Below, one piece after another: positions 36,872 through 45,124 of a stretch of 64,000 nt of DNA. Location: contig NZ_JACHJC010000001.1 of assembly GCF_014203425.1 (NCBI RefSeq), positions 5,420,001 to 5,484,000 of the forward strand, in the 5' to 3' direction. Both the position numbers and the translations under genes were made by a program. Positions within the stretch are counted from its first letter, which is position 1; each line of letters starts with the position of its first letter. Under the pieces are notes generated by a model that was not told where the DNA came from, ran no database searches, and was given only the letters and a program-made list of their open reading frames with translations. The stretch is from Micromonospora echinospora (lineage in GTDB: Bacteria; Actinomycetota; Actinomycetes; Mycobacteriales; Micromonosporaceae).

Positions 36872-38514
36872 GCGAGCCGAACGACTCCGGCGCGCCGCGG
36901 CCCCACGACGACCGGCCCGAACCGGCGACCGGCCCACCGCCGGCAGGTCCGCCGACGGGCTACGGCCCACCGACCGGGTACGGCCCACCGACCGGGTACG
37001 GGCCGCCGACGGGCTACGGCCCACCGACGGGGTACGGGCCGCCGACTGCCTACGGGCCGCCGGCCGGCTCGGAGGCGGCGCCCGGCCAGTGGCCGCAAGC
37101 CGGTCCCGACGCCACGCCCGGGCCGTGGCCCGCGCCCGCTCCGCCGTACCCGGGACCCTGGGGTCCGGCGGCCGTGCCCTCGGCGGACGGCGAGGAACCG
37201 CGGCAGCGGCTGCACCCGCTGAGCCCCGCGCTGCACGGCGCGAAGTCACTCGTCGTCGTGATCGCCGGTCTCTCCTGGTCGACGCTGTCGCGCGTCGGGT
37301 TCGGCTGGTTCGCCCTGCTGGTCACGGTCTTCGTGCTCGGGGCCACCGTGCTGTCCGTGGTGAGCTGGTGGAACACCGGTTACCACCTGGTGGGCCGTGA
37401 GCTGCGCGTGTACGAGGGCCTGCTGTGGCGGCGCACGCGCGCCATCCCGCTGGAACGGTTGCAGGCGGTGGAGGTGGTGCGGCCGCTGCTGGCCCAGCTC
37501 ACCGGCCTGGCCGAGCTGCGCCTCGAGGTGGTCGGCGGAGGCAAGACCGAGGCGCCGCTGGCCTACCTCAGCGTGGCCGAGGCCACCGCGCTGCGGCAGC
37601 GGCTGCTCGCGGTCGCCGGCCGGGGCCCGGCACCCGCCGTGGCCGAGCCCGGCACGCCGGCCGCTGCCGGTGTCCCGGCCGAGCCAGCGCCGGCCGGACG
37701 CCGGCTGCACGTCGTACGCAACCAGGACCTGCTGGTCAGCCAACTGCTCACGCCGCAGGCGTTCCTGCTGCCGGTCGGCGTGGTGTTCGTGGGCGCCCAG
37801 TTCCTCTCCGAGGGCTCGTGGTCGTTCGTCGCGGTGGCGAGCACGCTCACCGCGATGGCCGGCGTGGTGCTGCAACCGATCCGCCGGGTGCTCGACGACT
37901 GGAGTTTCCGGCTTGACCGGGAAGACGGCACGCTGCGCGTGCACAACGGGCTGCTGGAGACGCGGGTGCAGACCGTGCCGCTGCACCGGGTGCAGACCGT
38001 GCGGGCGACCTGGCCGCTGCTCTGGCGGATGAAGGGCTGGCTGCGGCTGCGGCTGGAGGTGGCCGGTTACTCGGCCGGTGAGCCGGACGACCGTAACCGC
38101 CCGGACCGGCTGCTGCCGGTCGGCGACGCCGGCACCGGCGTGATGGTCGTGGCGGAGGTGCTGCCCGGCGTACGCCTGGACGCGCTGCCCGGCACGCCGC
38201 CCCCGTCCCGGGCCCGCTGGCTGCGCCCGCTGAGCCGCAAGGTGGTCGGCGCCGGCCTCGACGAGCGGGTCTTCGTGGCCCGGTCCGGGCTGGTGACGCG
38301 CCAGGTGACGCTTGTGCCGTACGCCCGGATCCAGAGCGTGCGCGTAACCCAGGGCCCGGCGCAGCGGCTGCTCCGGCTGGCCACCGTGCACGCGGACACC
38401 GCCGGTGGAGCCGGCGCGGCCGCCGTCGACCGGGACGTGGCCGACGCCTGGGAGCTGGCCGCGGAGCTGACCGAGCGGTCGCGAGCCGCCCGCGGAGCCG
38501 ACCACCGACGCTGA
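36868..38514 (+). CDS. Large bPH domain membrane protein (YdbT-like)
   Basis: 548 residues. A disordered N-terminus carries six near-identical GPPTGY repeats. About 120-548 has three bPH domains with membrane segments: GYHLVGRELRVYEGLLWRRTRAIPLERLQ, LDDWSFRLDREDGTLRVHNGLLETRV and VFVARSGLVTRQVTLVPYARIQSV. The partner 36344-36871 overlaps its start by four bases. Functions in the family are unknown. The repeat tract lies cytoplasmic. Confidence 0.85.
   Translation: MSEPNDSGAPRPHDDRPEPATGPPPAGPPTGYGPPTGYGPPTGYGPPTGYGPPTGYGPPTAYGPPAGSEAAPGQWPQAGPDATPGPWPAPAPPYPGPWGPAAVPSADGEEPRQRLHPLSPALHGAKSLVVVIAGLSWSTLSRVGFGWFALLVTVFVLGATVLSVVSWWNTGYHLVGRELRVYEGLLWRRTRAIPLERLQAVEVVRPLLAQLTGLAELRLEVVGGGKTEAPLAYLSVAEATALRQRLLAVAGRGPAPAVAEPGTPAAAGVPAEPAPAGRRLHVVRNQDLLVSQLLTPQAFLLPVGVVFVGAQFLSEGSWSFVAVASTLTAMAGVVLQPIRRVLDDWSFRLDREDGTLRVHNGLLETRVQTVPLHRVQTVRATWPLLWRMKGWLRLRLEVAGYSAGEPDDRNRPDRLLPVGDAGTGVMVVAEVLPGVRLDALPGTPPPSRARWLRPLSRKVVGAGLDERVFVARSGLVTRQVTLVPYARIQSVRVTQGPAQRLLRLATVHADTAGGAGAAAVDRDVADAWELAAELTERSRAARGADHRR
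36952..37059 (+). repeat. Six-fold 18-bp coding repeat (GPPTGY)
   Basis: The codons for GPPTGY recur about every 18 bp, with small third-position changes such as CCGACCGGGTACGG(C/G). This is a slippage-prone coding minisatellite inside the N-terminus of the bPH protein; the last unit reads PTAYGPPAG. Copy number is likely to vary between strains. Confidence 0.7.
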
Positions 38515-38542
38515 TCCGGCCGCTCAACGGGCGCGCCGGGCA

Positions 38543-38595
38543 CCGGCTGGGCCGGGAGCGTCGCGACTCGCGCGACCGGCAAGAGGCCCAGCCGG
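38543..38595. terminator. Hairpin between convergent genes
   Basis: CCGGCTGGGCC at 38543-38553 is perfectly complementary to 38585-38595, loop 31 nt, between the stops of the bPH gene and the PAP2-type gene. It is probably a bidirectional terminator. Confidence 0.5.
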
Positions 38596-38603
38596 CGGGC
38601 TGG

Positions 38604-39686
38604 CTAGCGTCGTTCGGCCGGCACCGCGTCCCGGTCGTCGGCGTCCCGCTCCGGGGTGTCGGGGTCGGCCACGGTGGCGCCGCCGGTGACGGGCTGCGGC
38701 ACGTCGGCCGCGACGGCGGGCTCCCCGGTCCGCCGGGCCTGCCGCGCCGCCCACCAGCGCTCGGCCAGGCCGACCACCAGGAACGTCAGGCCCACGTACG
38801 CCCAGCCGACCAGCACGTCGATCAGGTAGTGCTCACCGCTGTACATCAGCGTGAACGTCATGGCCAGCGGATACGCCAGCATCAGCGGCCACCAGCGCTT
38901 GCGCACCGACCGCATGAAGAACAGCACCACGAACAGCGCGAACGCGGTGTGCAGCGACGGCATGGCGGCCACCGGGTTGGAGGCGATCTGCCCGGCGTTG
39001 AGCAGGTTGCCCGCGCCGTGCATGCCGATCTCCTTCCAGCCCCGGGTGGAGATCCGCGCGACCTCGGTGAGCAGGCCGTTCTGCGCCGCCCACCACGGCG
39101 GCGCGGCCGGGTAGGCGAAGTAGGTGACCAGCCCGGCCGCGCACAGGAAGCCCCAGCGGGACATGTACGCCATCCAGCGCCGCCGGTTGCGCATCCACAG
39201 CACCGCGGCGGCGGCGAACGTCGCCACGAAGTGCGAGAAGTAGATCCAGCTCACCAGCACGTCCCACCAGCGCACCTCGGCCGGGTCGTACAGGCGCTCC
39301 TGGAGCCAGATCGTCGGCACCTCACCGCCGGTGAGCCACCCGGTGAGGAACCGGTCGGCGACGATCAGCTCCATCGCGTGCGGGGTGGCGCCGTTGTCGG
39401 CGAAGCCCCGGGACAGGTTGTACGCGGCGAGCAGCAGCACCACCGGGATCCAGTCCCGGGCGAAGCGCAGATGACTGCGCCACGGGCGGGCCGAGTTCCA
39501 GGCGACGGTGCCGGCCCAGATCCACAGGAACGCGTACGCCGGATCGGTGGGCAGGCCGATGGCGAGCCAGGCGGCGACGAACGCGACGCCCCAGATGGTC
39601 ATCGCGATCACACGGCGGCGCCCGCCGTCGGGCGACTCGGTGGTCGCGTCGGGGGCGGGGGTCGGAGATTGTGTCTGCTCGGCCAT
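38604..39686 (-). CDS. PAP2-type membrane phosphatase/inositol phosphotransferase-like protein
   Basis: 360 residues. About six to seven membrane segments, with PSLHTAFALFVVL and YSGEHYLIDVLVGW carrying the PAP2 catalytic His/Ser and His/Asp motifs. The pattern (AAMPSLHTAF...SGEHYLIDV) is that of the AUR1/inositol-phosphorylceramide-synthase-like branch, which in actinomycetes makes phosphatidylinositol-type lipids, although simple phosphatase activity is possible. The C-terminus is a charged tail. ATG 39686 follows a TAACCT box by 8 nt (leaderless). Confidence 0.85.
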   Translation of the reverse strand: MAEQTQSPTPAPDATTESPDGGRRRVIAMTIWGVAFVAAWLAIGLPTDPAYAFLWIWAGTVAWNSARPWRSHLRFARDWIPVVLLLAAYNLSRGFADNGATPHAMELIVADRFLTGWLTGGEVPTIWLQERLYDPAEVRWWDVLVSWIYFSHFVATFAAAAVLWMRNRRRWMAYMSRWGFLCAAGLVTYFAYPAAPPWWAAQNGLLTEVARISTRGWKEIGMHGAGNLLNAGQIASNPVAAMPSLHTAFALFVVLFFMRSVRKRWWPLMLAYPLAMTFTLMYSGEHYLIDVLVGWAYVGLTFLVVGLAERWWAARQARRTGEPAVAADVPQPVTGGATVADPDTPERDADDRDAVPAERR

Positions 39687-39800
39687 CGCGGACAAGGTTA
39701 ACGGCGGGCGGCGGGCGGTCCTGCGGGCGGGCGGGGACGACACGGGCGTGGAGGCTCGGACGCCGGACGGCCCCGGGTCGGCTGCACTAGGCTCGGCCGC

Positions 39801-40205
39801 ATGCAGGAGCAGCCGGAGTCGCCTTTCACGCCGGGCCTGACCGCCCGGGTCGAGCTGACCGTGACCGACGCCGACACCGCTCAGGCGGTGGGCTCCGGGG
39901 ACGTGCCGGTGCTCGGCACCCCGCGCGTGCTGGCGCTGGCCGAGGCGGCGACGGTGGCCGCCACCGCGACCCGGATGCCGTCCGGGTCCACCACCGTCGG
40001 CGTACGGGTCGAGCTGGAGCACCGCGCGGCCACCCCGGTCGGGCGTACCGTGGCCGCCCACGCCGAGCTGGTCAAGGTCGACGGGAAGCGGCTCGTCTTC
40101 GAGGTGACAGTCACCGACGGGCCGACCGTGGCGGCGCAGGGCCGGGTCGAGCGGGCGCTGGTCGACCGGCAGCGCTTCGTCGAGCGGGCCGTCGGCCCGA
40201 CATGA
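39801..40205 (+). CDS. Hotdog-fold thioesterase-like protein
   Basis: 134 residues. Segments FTPGLTARVELTVTDADTAQAVGSGDVPVL, LAEAATVAATATRMPSGSTTVGVRVELEH and VAAHAELVKVDGKRLVFEV follow the fluoroacetyl-CoA thioesterase (FlK-like) family, with the conserved Glu and Thr around LALAEAATV. Acyl-CoA substrate unknown. ATG 39801 lies 7 nt after a TAGGCT box (leaderless). The stop overlaps the next gene's start (ATGA). Confidence 0.75.
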   Translation: MQEQPESPFTPGLTARVELTVTDADTAQAVGSGDVPVLGTPRVLALAEAATVAATATRMPSGSTTVGVRVELEHRAATPVGRTVAAHAELVKVDGKRLVFEVTVTDGPTVAAQGRVERALVDRQRFVERAVGPT

Positions 40206-41029
40206 CCGCCGGCTTCACCGAGGTCGCCCCCGGGGTGCACGTCAGACGTGAGCCGCTGCTGGCGGTGAACGTGGTGCTCGTGGTCGGCGACGGCGCGGCG
40301 CTGCTGGTGGACACGCTCTCCACCGCCGGGCAGGCCCGGGAGCTGGCGGCGGCGGCGCGGGCGGTGACCCCGCATCCGTGGACGATCGTGAACACGCACC
40401 ACCATTTCGACCACTGCTTCGGCAACGCCACGCTGGCCGGGCCGGACACCGCGATCTACGCGCACGCCCAGGCCGCGGCGGCGCTGCGGGACCAGCCCGA
40501 CGCGCTGCGGCGCGCCGCGTACGAGGAGATGCGCGCCGAGCAGCCGGCGCTGGCCGAGGCGCTGGCGCGTACCGAGCTGCGGGCGCCGACGCACGAGGTG
40601 GTCGAGGAGACCGTGCTCGACGTCGGGGGCCGCCGGGTGGTGCTGCGCCATCCCGGGCACGGGCACACCGACGCCGATCTGGTGGTACACGTGCCCGATG
40701 CGGACGTGCTGGTCGCGGGCGACCTGGTGGAGCAGAGCGGGCCGCCGGCGTTCGAGGAGTCGTACCCCCTGCAGTGGCCGGACGCGGTGGCCGACCTGCT
40801 GCGGCTGACGACGCCCGCGACGGTGGTCGTGCCCGGTCACGGCGAGCCGGTCGGCGCGGACTTCGTCCGGGACCAGCACGCGCAGCTCGCGCGGCAGGCG
40901 TGGCTGATCCGCGCCGCGCACACCGGGAGCGCGCCGCCGGAGCGGGTGGCGGCCGAGTCGCCGTTCGGCGCCCGGCCGGGCCTGATCGCGGCCCGGCGCG
41001 GCTACGCGGAGCTGGACGGCACGGCCTGA
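40202..41029 (+). CDS. Metallo-beta-lactamase fold hydrolase
   Basis: 275 residues. The metal-binding motif THHHFDHCFG (about 62-71), GHGHTDADLVV, the Asp in VAGDLVEQ and VPGHGEP correspond to the zinc ligands of the MBL fold. This family spans glyoxalase-II-like and other thioester hydrolases; overlap with a thioesterase-like gene suggests a shared acyl-thioester theme, but that is inference. The start ATG overlaps the stop of the upstream gene by four bases. Confidence 0.85.
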   Translation: MTAGFTEVAPGVHVRREPLLAVNVVLVVGDGAALLVDTLSTAGQARELAAAARAVTPHPWTIVNTHHHFDHCFGNATLAGPDTAIYAHAQAAAALRDQPDALRRAAYEEMRAEQPALAEALARTELRAPTHEVVEETVLDVGGRRVVLRHPGHGHTDADLVVHVPDADVLVAGDLVEQSGPPAFEESYPLQWPDAVADLLRLTTPATVVVPGHGEPVGADFVRDQHAQLARQAWLIRAAHTGSAPPERVAAESPFGARPGLIAARRGYAELDGTA

Positions 41030-41042
41030 CCGGCGGCCGGTC

Positions 41043-41942
41043 TCAGCCGACGTCGGCGAGGATCTCGCGGAGACGGTTGCGGCACTCGGCGACGAACGCC
41101 GGGAAGGTGTGCCAGTAGTAGGAGACACCGCTGGCCGCGACCCCGAGTGCCCAGGCGCGGGCGCGCGCCCAGGTCACGTCGCCCAGGTCGAGCGTCTGCC
41201 GGTAGGCGTGCCGGGCCTGCGGTGGCAGGTCCCAGATCGGCGCGTGTTCCGCGTCCGGGAACCCGACGGTCAGCCCGCCGAAGTCGATCACCGCGCACAG
41301 CCGGCCGTCGCGTGCCAGCACGTTCGTGGGCTTGAGGTCGGTGTGCAGCCAGACGTGCGGGCCAGTGGGTTCGGGCAGGGTGAGGGCGTCCTGCCAGAGC
41401 CGTCGCAGGGTGTCGACGTCCGTCTCGTCGCCGATCCTGCGCCGGCAGTCGTCGAGCGCCGCGCTGATCCAGGTGTCACAGGGGTGCAGGCTGCCGCCGC
41501 GGTATCCGCTCAGCGCGTCCGCGCGGGTCGCGCCGAGCAGGTCGGCCGCGTGCAGGTGACGCACGAACACCGCCAGGTCGGCGCCGAGGGCGGCCCAGTC
41601 CCGGACCGTGCCGGGTCCGACCTCGTCGCCGTGGATCCACCGCTGCACCGACCACGGCAGCGGGAAGGCGGCGGTCGGCGTCCCGGCGTGGAGCGGTTCC
41701 GGAACCGGGTACGGCAGCAGCGGCGCGAGCCGGGGCAGCCACAGTTGTTCCTTGCGCAGCGCGCCGGCCTTGTCCGCGGTCCGGGGCAGCCGGACGAGCA
41801 GGTCGTCGCCGAGCCGGTACATGGTGTTGTCGGTCCCGGCGCCGGCCGCGGCCAGCGGCAACGCGGCCCACTCGGGGCGCTGGTCGGTCAGCAGTGCCCG
41901 GACGATCCCCTCGTCCACCGGTATCTCGTCCTGGTGCAGCAT
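41043..41942 (-). CDS. Aminoglycoside phosphotransferase-like kinase
   Basis: 299 residues. APH/choline-kinase fold motifs: Brenner motif HTDLKPTNVLAR with the catalytic Asp at about 202, then VIDFGGLTVGFP, and the N-terminal GTDNTMYRLGDDLLVRLPR nucleotide loop. Members phosphorylate aminoglycosides, macrolides or small metabolites; the specificity is not readable. It starts 10 bp after the MarR gene's stop on the same strand, and a drug exporter lies divergently beyond, so a resistance module is plausible but not shown. Confidence 0.82.
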   Translation of the reverse strand: MLHQDEIPVDEGIVRALLTDQRPEWAALPLAAAGAGTDNTMYRLGDDLLVRLPRTADKAGALRKEQLWLPRLAPLLPYPVPEPLHAGTPTAAFPLPWSVQRWIHGDEVGPGTVRDWAALGADLAVFVRHLHAADLLGATRADALSGYRGGSLHPCDTWISAALDDCRRRIGDETDVDTLRRLWQDALTLPEPTGPHVWLHTDLKPTNVLARDGRLCAVIDFGGLTVGFPDAEHAPIWDLPPQARHAYRQTLDLGDVTWARARAWALGVAASGVSYYWHTFPAFVAECRNRLREILADVG

Positions 41943-41952
41943 CACCCGGCGA

Positions 41953-42471
41953 TCATCCGGCTCCGGGCGGCACGGCGGCCACCGGGTTTCCGGACGCGCG
42001 CGGGTCCCGCTCGGCGGGCTCCGGCCGGGTGTGTCCCCGCAGCGTGGTGAGCAGCGTGTCGAGGTGCGGGGCGGCGGCCAGGATCGCGTCGCGCGCCGCC
42101 GGGTCGAGGTCGGCCAGCGCCTCGGTGAGCAGCGCGGTGCGGTGCCGTTGGTGGTCGGCCATCCGCCGGTGGGCGGCCTCGGTGACGCGCAGCCGGACCA
42201 CGCGGCGGTCGGCGGGGTCCCGGTCGCGGGCCAGCAGCCCGGCGTCGGTGAGGTCGCGGACCAGCGTGCTCACCGTGTTGGGGGCCGTACCGAGGCGCTG
42301 GGCCACCTCCTTGCCGCTGATGCCCGGCGTCTCCCGTACGAGCAGGAGCAGTTCCACCTGAGCTTCGGGCAGCGGGTCCCGCCCGGCGCGCGCCGTGGAC
42401 CGGCGGCGCACGAGCCGGTGCAGCTCCCCGAGGACCGCGCCGAACCGCGCGACCTGCTCGTTCGTCGCCAC
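41953..42471 (-). CDS. MarR family transcriptional regulator
   Basis: 172 residues. Winged helix with ELLLLVRETPGISGKEVAQRLGTAPNTVSTLVRDLTDAGLL and the wing RDPADRRVVRLRVTEA, typical MarR. It is divergent from the Bcr/CflA exporter, 81 bp between start codons, so it likely represses the exporter and itself, released by a toxic ligand. I place the start at GTG 42471 (GGTGA 4 nt upstream); an ATG at 42495 is also in frame. Confidence 0.85.
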   Translation of the reverse strand: MATNEQVARFGAVLGELHRLVRRRSTARAGRDPLPEAQVELLLLVRETPGISGKEVAQRLGTAPNTVSTLVRDLTDAGLLARDRDPADRRVVRLRVTEAAHRRMADHQRHRTALLTEALADLDPAARDAILAAAPHLDTLLTTLRGHTRPEPAERDPRASGNPVAAVPPGAG

Positions 42472-42495
42472 GGAGTCACCCGCCTCACATCGCAA

Positions 42496-42507
42496 TAGTT
42501 CTGACTA
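42496..42507. promoter_or_regulatory. Candidate MarR operator
   Basis: TAGTTCTGACTA, with 4-bp TAGT/ACTA arms, lies between the divergent marR and exporter genes, just upstream of a TAAGGT -10-like box for the exporter. The position fits an operator; the short arms make the call weak. Confidence 0.3.
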
Positions 42508-42552
42508 CAGAGGTAAGGTACCCGAGCACATCGGATCAGGGGGTACCCGCTC

Positions 42553-43812
42553 GTGAGTCAAGCCGCGCCGCCCGCCGCACGCCCGACCGGCGCCGGCGCC
42601 ACCGCGTCCACCGGCGGCGCGAGCCTGCTGGTGCTGCTCGGCACGCTCACCGCGATCGGCCCGCTCTCGCTGGACATGTACCTGCCCGCGTTCCCGGCCA
42701 TGACCCGCGACCTCGGCGCCGACCAGGCCGGCATCCAGCTCTCCCTGACCACCTGCCTGATCGGCCTGGCGTTCGGCCAGCTCGTCACCGGGCCGCTCAG
42801 CGACCGCTGGGGGCGCCGCCGTCCGGTGCTGGTGGGCGTGGTCGCGTACACCGCGCTGGCGCTGGCGTGCGCGGTGGCGCCGAACGCCCCGCTGCTGGCC
42901 GCCGTGCGCTTCGCCCAGGGCCTGGCCGGCGGCATGGGCGTGGTGGTCGCCCGCGCCGTGGTCCGCGACCTCTACTCGGGCCGGGACGCCGCGAAGTACT
43001 TCTCCCGGCTCACCCTGGTCTTCGGGGTCGCGCCGATCGCGGCGCCGGGCGTGGGCAGCCTGGTGCTCCGGTTCGGCTCCTGGCGGGCCGTCTTCCTGGT
43101 GCTGGCCGCCATCGGAGCGGTGCTGGCCGTCGCGGTCGCGCTACGCCTGCCGGAGACGCTGCCGGCCGAGCGCCGCAGCACCGGCGGGCTGGGAGCCACC
43201 GCCCGGACCATGCGGTCGCTGCTCGCCGACCGGCTCTACCTCGGGTACGCGCTGACCCAGGGCTTCGCCTTCGCCGGGCTGTTCGCGTACATCTCGGGGT
43301 CGTCGTTCGTGTTCCAGGACGTCTTCGGCGTCTCCGCGACGGTGTACAGCGTCATCTTCGGCGCCAACGCGCTCGCCCTGGTGGCCGTCGGACAGCTGAA
43401 CGCCCGGCTGCTCGACCGGTTCCCGCCACGCCGGCTGCTGGTCACCGCGCTGGCGGTCGGCCTGGTCGCCGCGGCCGGCGTGCTGACCGGCGCGCTGACC
43501 GCCGGCCTCGCGCTGACCGCGGTGGCGCTGTTCGGGTACGTCGGCGCGCTGGGCATGGTGACGCCGAACAGCACGGCGCTGGCGCTGGACGCGCACGCCC
43601 GCCACGCCGGCACCGCCGCCGCGCTGATGGGCGGCATCCAGTCGGTGGTCGGCGCGCTGGCCGCGCCCCTGGTCGGGCTCGGCGGCGAGGGCAGCGCGCT
43701 GCCGATGGCCACGGTCCTGGCCGGCGCCGCTGTCCTCACGCTGGTCACCGTCCTGACGATGACCCGCACGCGCTCCGGATCTCACCCGACGCGCGCCGGG
43801 CTGGTGCGTTAA
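42553..43812 (+). CDS. Bcr/CflA family drug efflux MFS transporter
   Basis: 419 residues, twelve predicted membrane segments. Family marks are the LDMYLPAFPAM segment after helix 1, the MFS motif A GPLSDRWGRRRPVLVG, and RFAQGLAGGMGVVVARAVVRDL, typical of the Bcr/CflA exporters of the DHA1 group. It exports drugs by proton antiport; the substrate is unknown. It is divergent from marR. The stop codon TAA lies in the first unit of a repeat module (43808). Confidence 0.9.
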   Translation: MSQAAPPAARPTGAGATASTGGASLLVLLGTLTAIGPLSLDMYLPAFPAMTRDLGADQAGIQLSLTTCLIGLAFGQLVTGPLSDRWGRRRPVLVGVVAYTALALACAVAPNAPLLAAVRFAQGLAGGMGVVVARAVVRDLYSGRDAAKYFSRLTLVFGVAPIAAPGVGSLVLRFGSWRAVFLVLAAIGAVLAVAVALRLPETLPAERRSTGGLGATARTMRSLLADRLYLGYALTQGFAFAGLFAYISGSSFVFQDVFGVSATVYSVIFGANALALVAVGQLNARLLDRFPPRRLLVTALAVGLVAAAGVLTGALTAGLALTAVALFGYVGALGMVTPNSTALALDAHARHAGTAAALMGGIQSVVGALAAPLVGLGGEGSALPMATVLAGAAVLTLVTVLTMTRTRSGSHPTRAGLVR

Positions 43813-43859
43813 GAAGGGGCCCTTTCTCCACCGGAGGCGTTAAGAAGGGGCCCTTCCTT
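43808..43859. repeat. Paired GTTAAGAAGGGGCCC module, copy 3
   Basis: Units 43808-43827 and 43839-43859, nearly identical to copy 1 including the spacer (CCACCGGAGGC against CTACCGGAGGC). It fills the gap between convergent MFS and PfkB genes, and its TTAA supplies the stop codon of the exporter. Confidence 0.75.
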
Positions 43860-44789
43860 TCACGCGAAGCGGGTGGTCACCTCGGCGCGGGTGGGCATCG
43901 CGGTGGCGCCGCCCGCCGACTCGCAGACCACTGCGGCCACCCGCAACGCGAACGCCACCCGGTCCCGCCAGCCGATCGGATCGGCCGGCTCACCCGCGGC
44001 CAGCAGCTCGGCCACCAGCGCGCCCATCACCGAGTCCCCCGCGCCTGTCGCGTCCACCGCGTCCACCTTCGGGGCGGGCACGCGTACGACGTCGTCGGCG
44101 GCGGCGACCAGCGCGCCGTCCGCGCCGAGCGTGACCACGACCGTGCTCGCGCCCAGTTCCCGCAGGTACGCGGCCACGCCCTCGACCGGCTCGTCCGGGT
44201 AGAGCACCCGCGCGTCGGCGGAACTGAGCTTGACCAGGTGCGCCGCGGCGGCGAACTCGGCGACCACAGCGCGCAGCCCGTCCAGCGCGCCCGGGGCGGT
44301 GAGCAGGCTGGGACGGACGTTCGGGTCGAACACCCGCAGCCCGCCGGCGATCGACCAGGCGCGGCGGGCGGCGGCCAGCACCGGCGGGTCGAGCAGCACG
44401 ATCGAGCCGCAGTAGACCACGTCCGCGCCCTCGACCAGCGCCACGTCCAGGTCGTCCGGGCCGAGCAGCGCGTACGAGCGGGGCTCGCCGTAGAAGCGGA
44501 ACTCCGGCTCGGGGCCGGCGAAGGTGGCCACCGCGAGCGCGGTCGGGGCCGGCACCGTCACCGCCCCGGCCACGTCCACACCGGCGCCGGTGAGGAAGGC
44601 ACGGATCCGCCCGGCCAGCGCGTCGTCGCCGAGCGACCCGACGAACCGCGCGTCCCCGCCGAGCCGGGCGATCGCCACCGCCACGTTGAGCGGCCCGCCG
44701 CCGATCGCCTGCCGGTAGACGGGCTCTCCGTCGTGCTCGGCGTCGAGCAGGTCCACGAGCGCCTCGCCGAGCACCACCGCGTACCCCAT
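43860..44789 (-). CDS. PfkB family sugar kinase
   Basis: 309 residues. PfkB signatures: the GGGPLNVAVAIARLGG N-terminal motif (about 28-43) and the catalytic VDATGAGDSVMGALVAELLAAG near 245 with the GAGD anion hole. Fructokinase or another ketose/nucleoside kinase; DPNVRPSLL is as in fructokinases. It starts at ATG 44789 with a GGGAG site. No transporter or regulator is next to it. Confidence 0.9.
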   Translation of the reverse strand: MGYAVVLGEALVDLLDAEHDGEPVYRQAIGGGPLNVAVAIARLGGDARFVGSLGDDALAGRIRAFLTGAGVDVAGAVTVPAPTALAVATFAGPEPEFRFYGEPRSYALLGPDDLDVALVEGADVVYCGSIVLLDPPVLAAARRAWSIAGGLRVFDPNVRPSLLTAPGALDGLRAVVAEFAAAAHLVKLSSADARVLYPDEPVEGVAAYLRELGASTVVVTLGADGALVAAADDVVRVPAPKVDAVDATGAGDSVMGALVAELLAAGEPADPIGWRDRVAFALRVAAVVCESAGGATAMPTRAEVTTRFA

Positions 44790-44974
44790 CCTGGCTCCCC
44801 TCGTCGTCCTCCCCCGATCCTGGCGCATGCCGGGTGCCGGCGCGCCGGGACCCTGGCATCGAGCAGCACCTATTGCGGGCCGCGGCCGGACGTGGTGGGA
44901 TGGCGGTGCCGGGTGACGGCGCGGGGGCTGCCGCGCCAACCGGCCGCCGGGTCGATCCGACGCGAGGGCATCCA

Positions 44975-44996
44975 CGGTCCGTTGGGCAACGGACCG
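44975..44996. promoter_or_regulatory. 9-bp inverted repeat in the PfkB/LPMO divergent gap
   Basis: CGGTCCGTT-GGGC-AACGGACCG is a perfect dyad in the 335-bp gap 44790-45124, about 130 bp upstream of the LPMO start. It is either an operator or a hairpin. The rest of the gap shows no gene, and no clear -10/-35 pair was found. Confidence 0.45.
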
Positions 44997-45124
44997 CAGA
45001 CGGTGCGCGCCCGTCGACGGCCCCGGCCGCACGCTGACCGGGCGCGGGCACCGCGATCGTCGCATCCGCTCGTCGCAGCGGGGCGGGCCGAACCGGGCCA
45101 CGCTCCGCGAGTCAGGAGATCCCC

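Noticed and set aside
36952..37059. CRISPR-like direct repeats.
   Set aside because: The units are 18 bp, in frame and contiguous without spacers; they encode GPPTGY.
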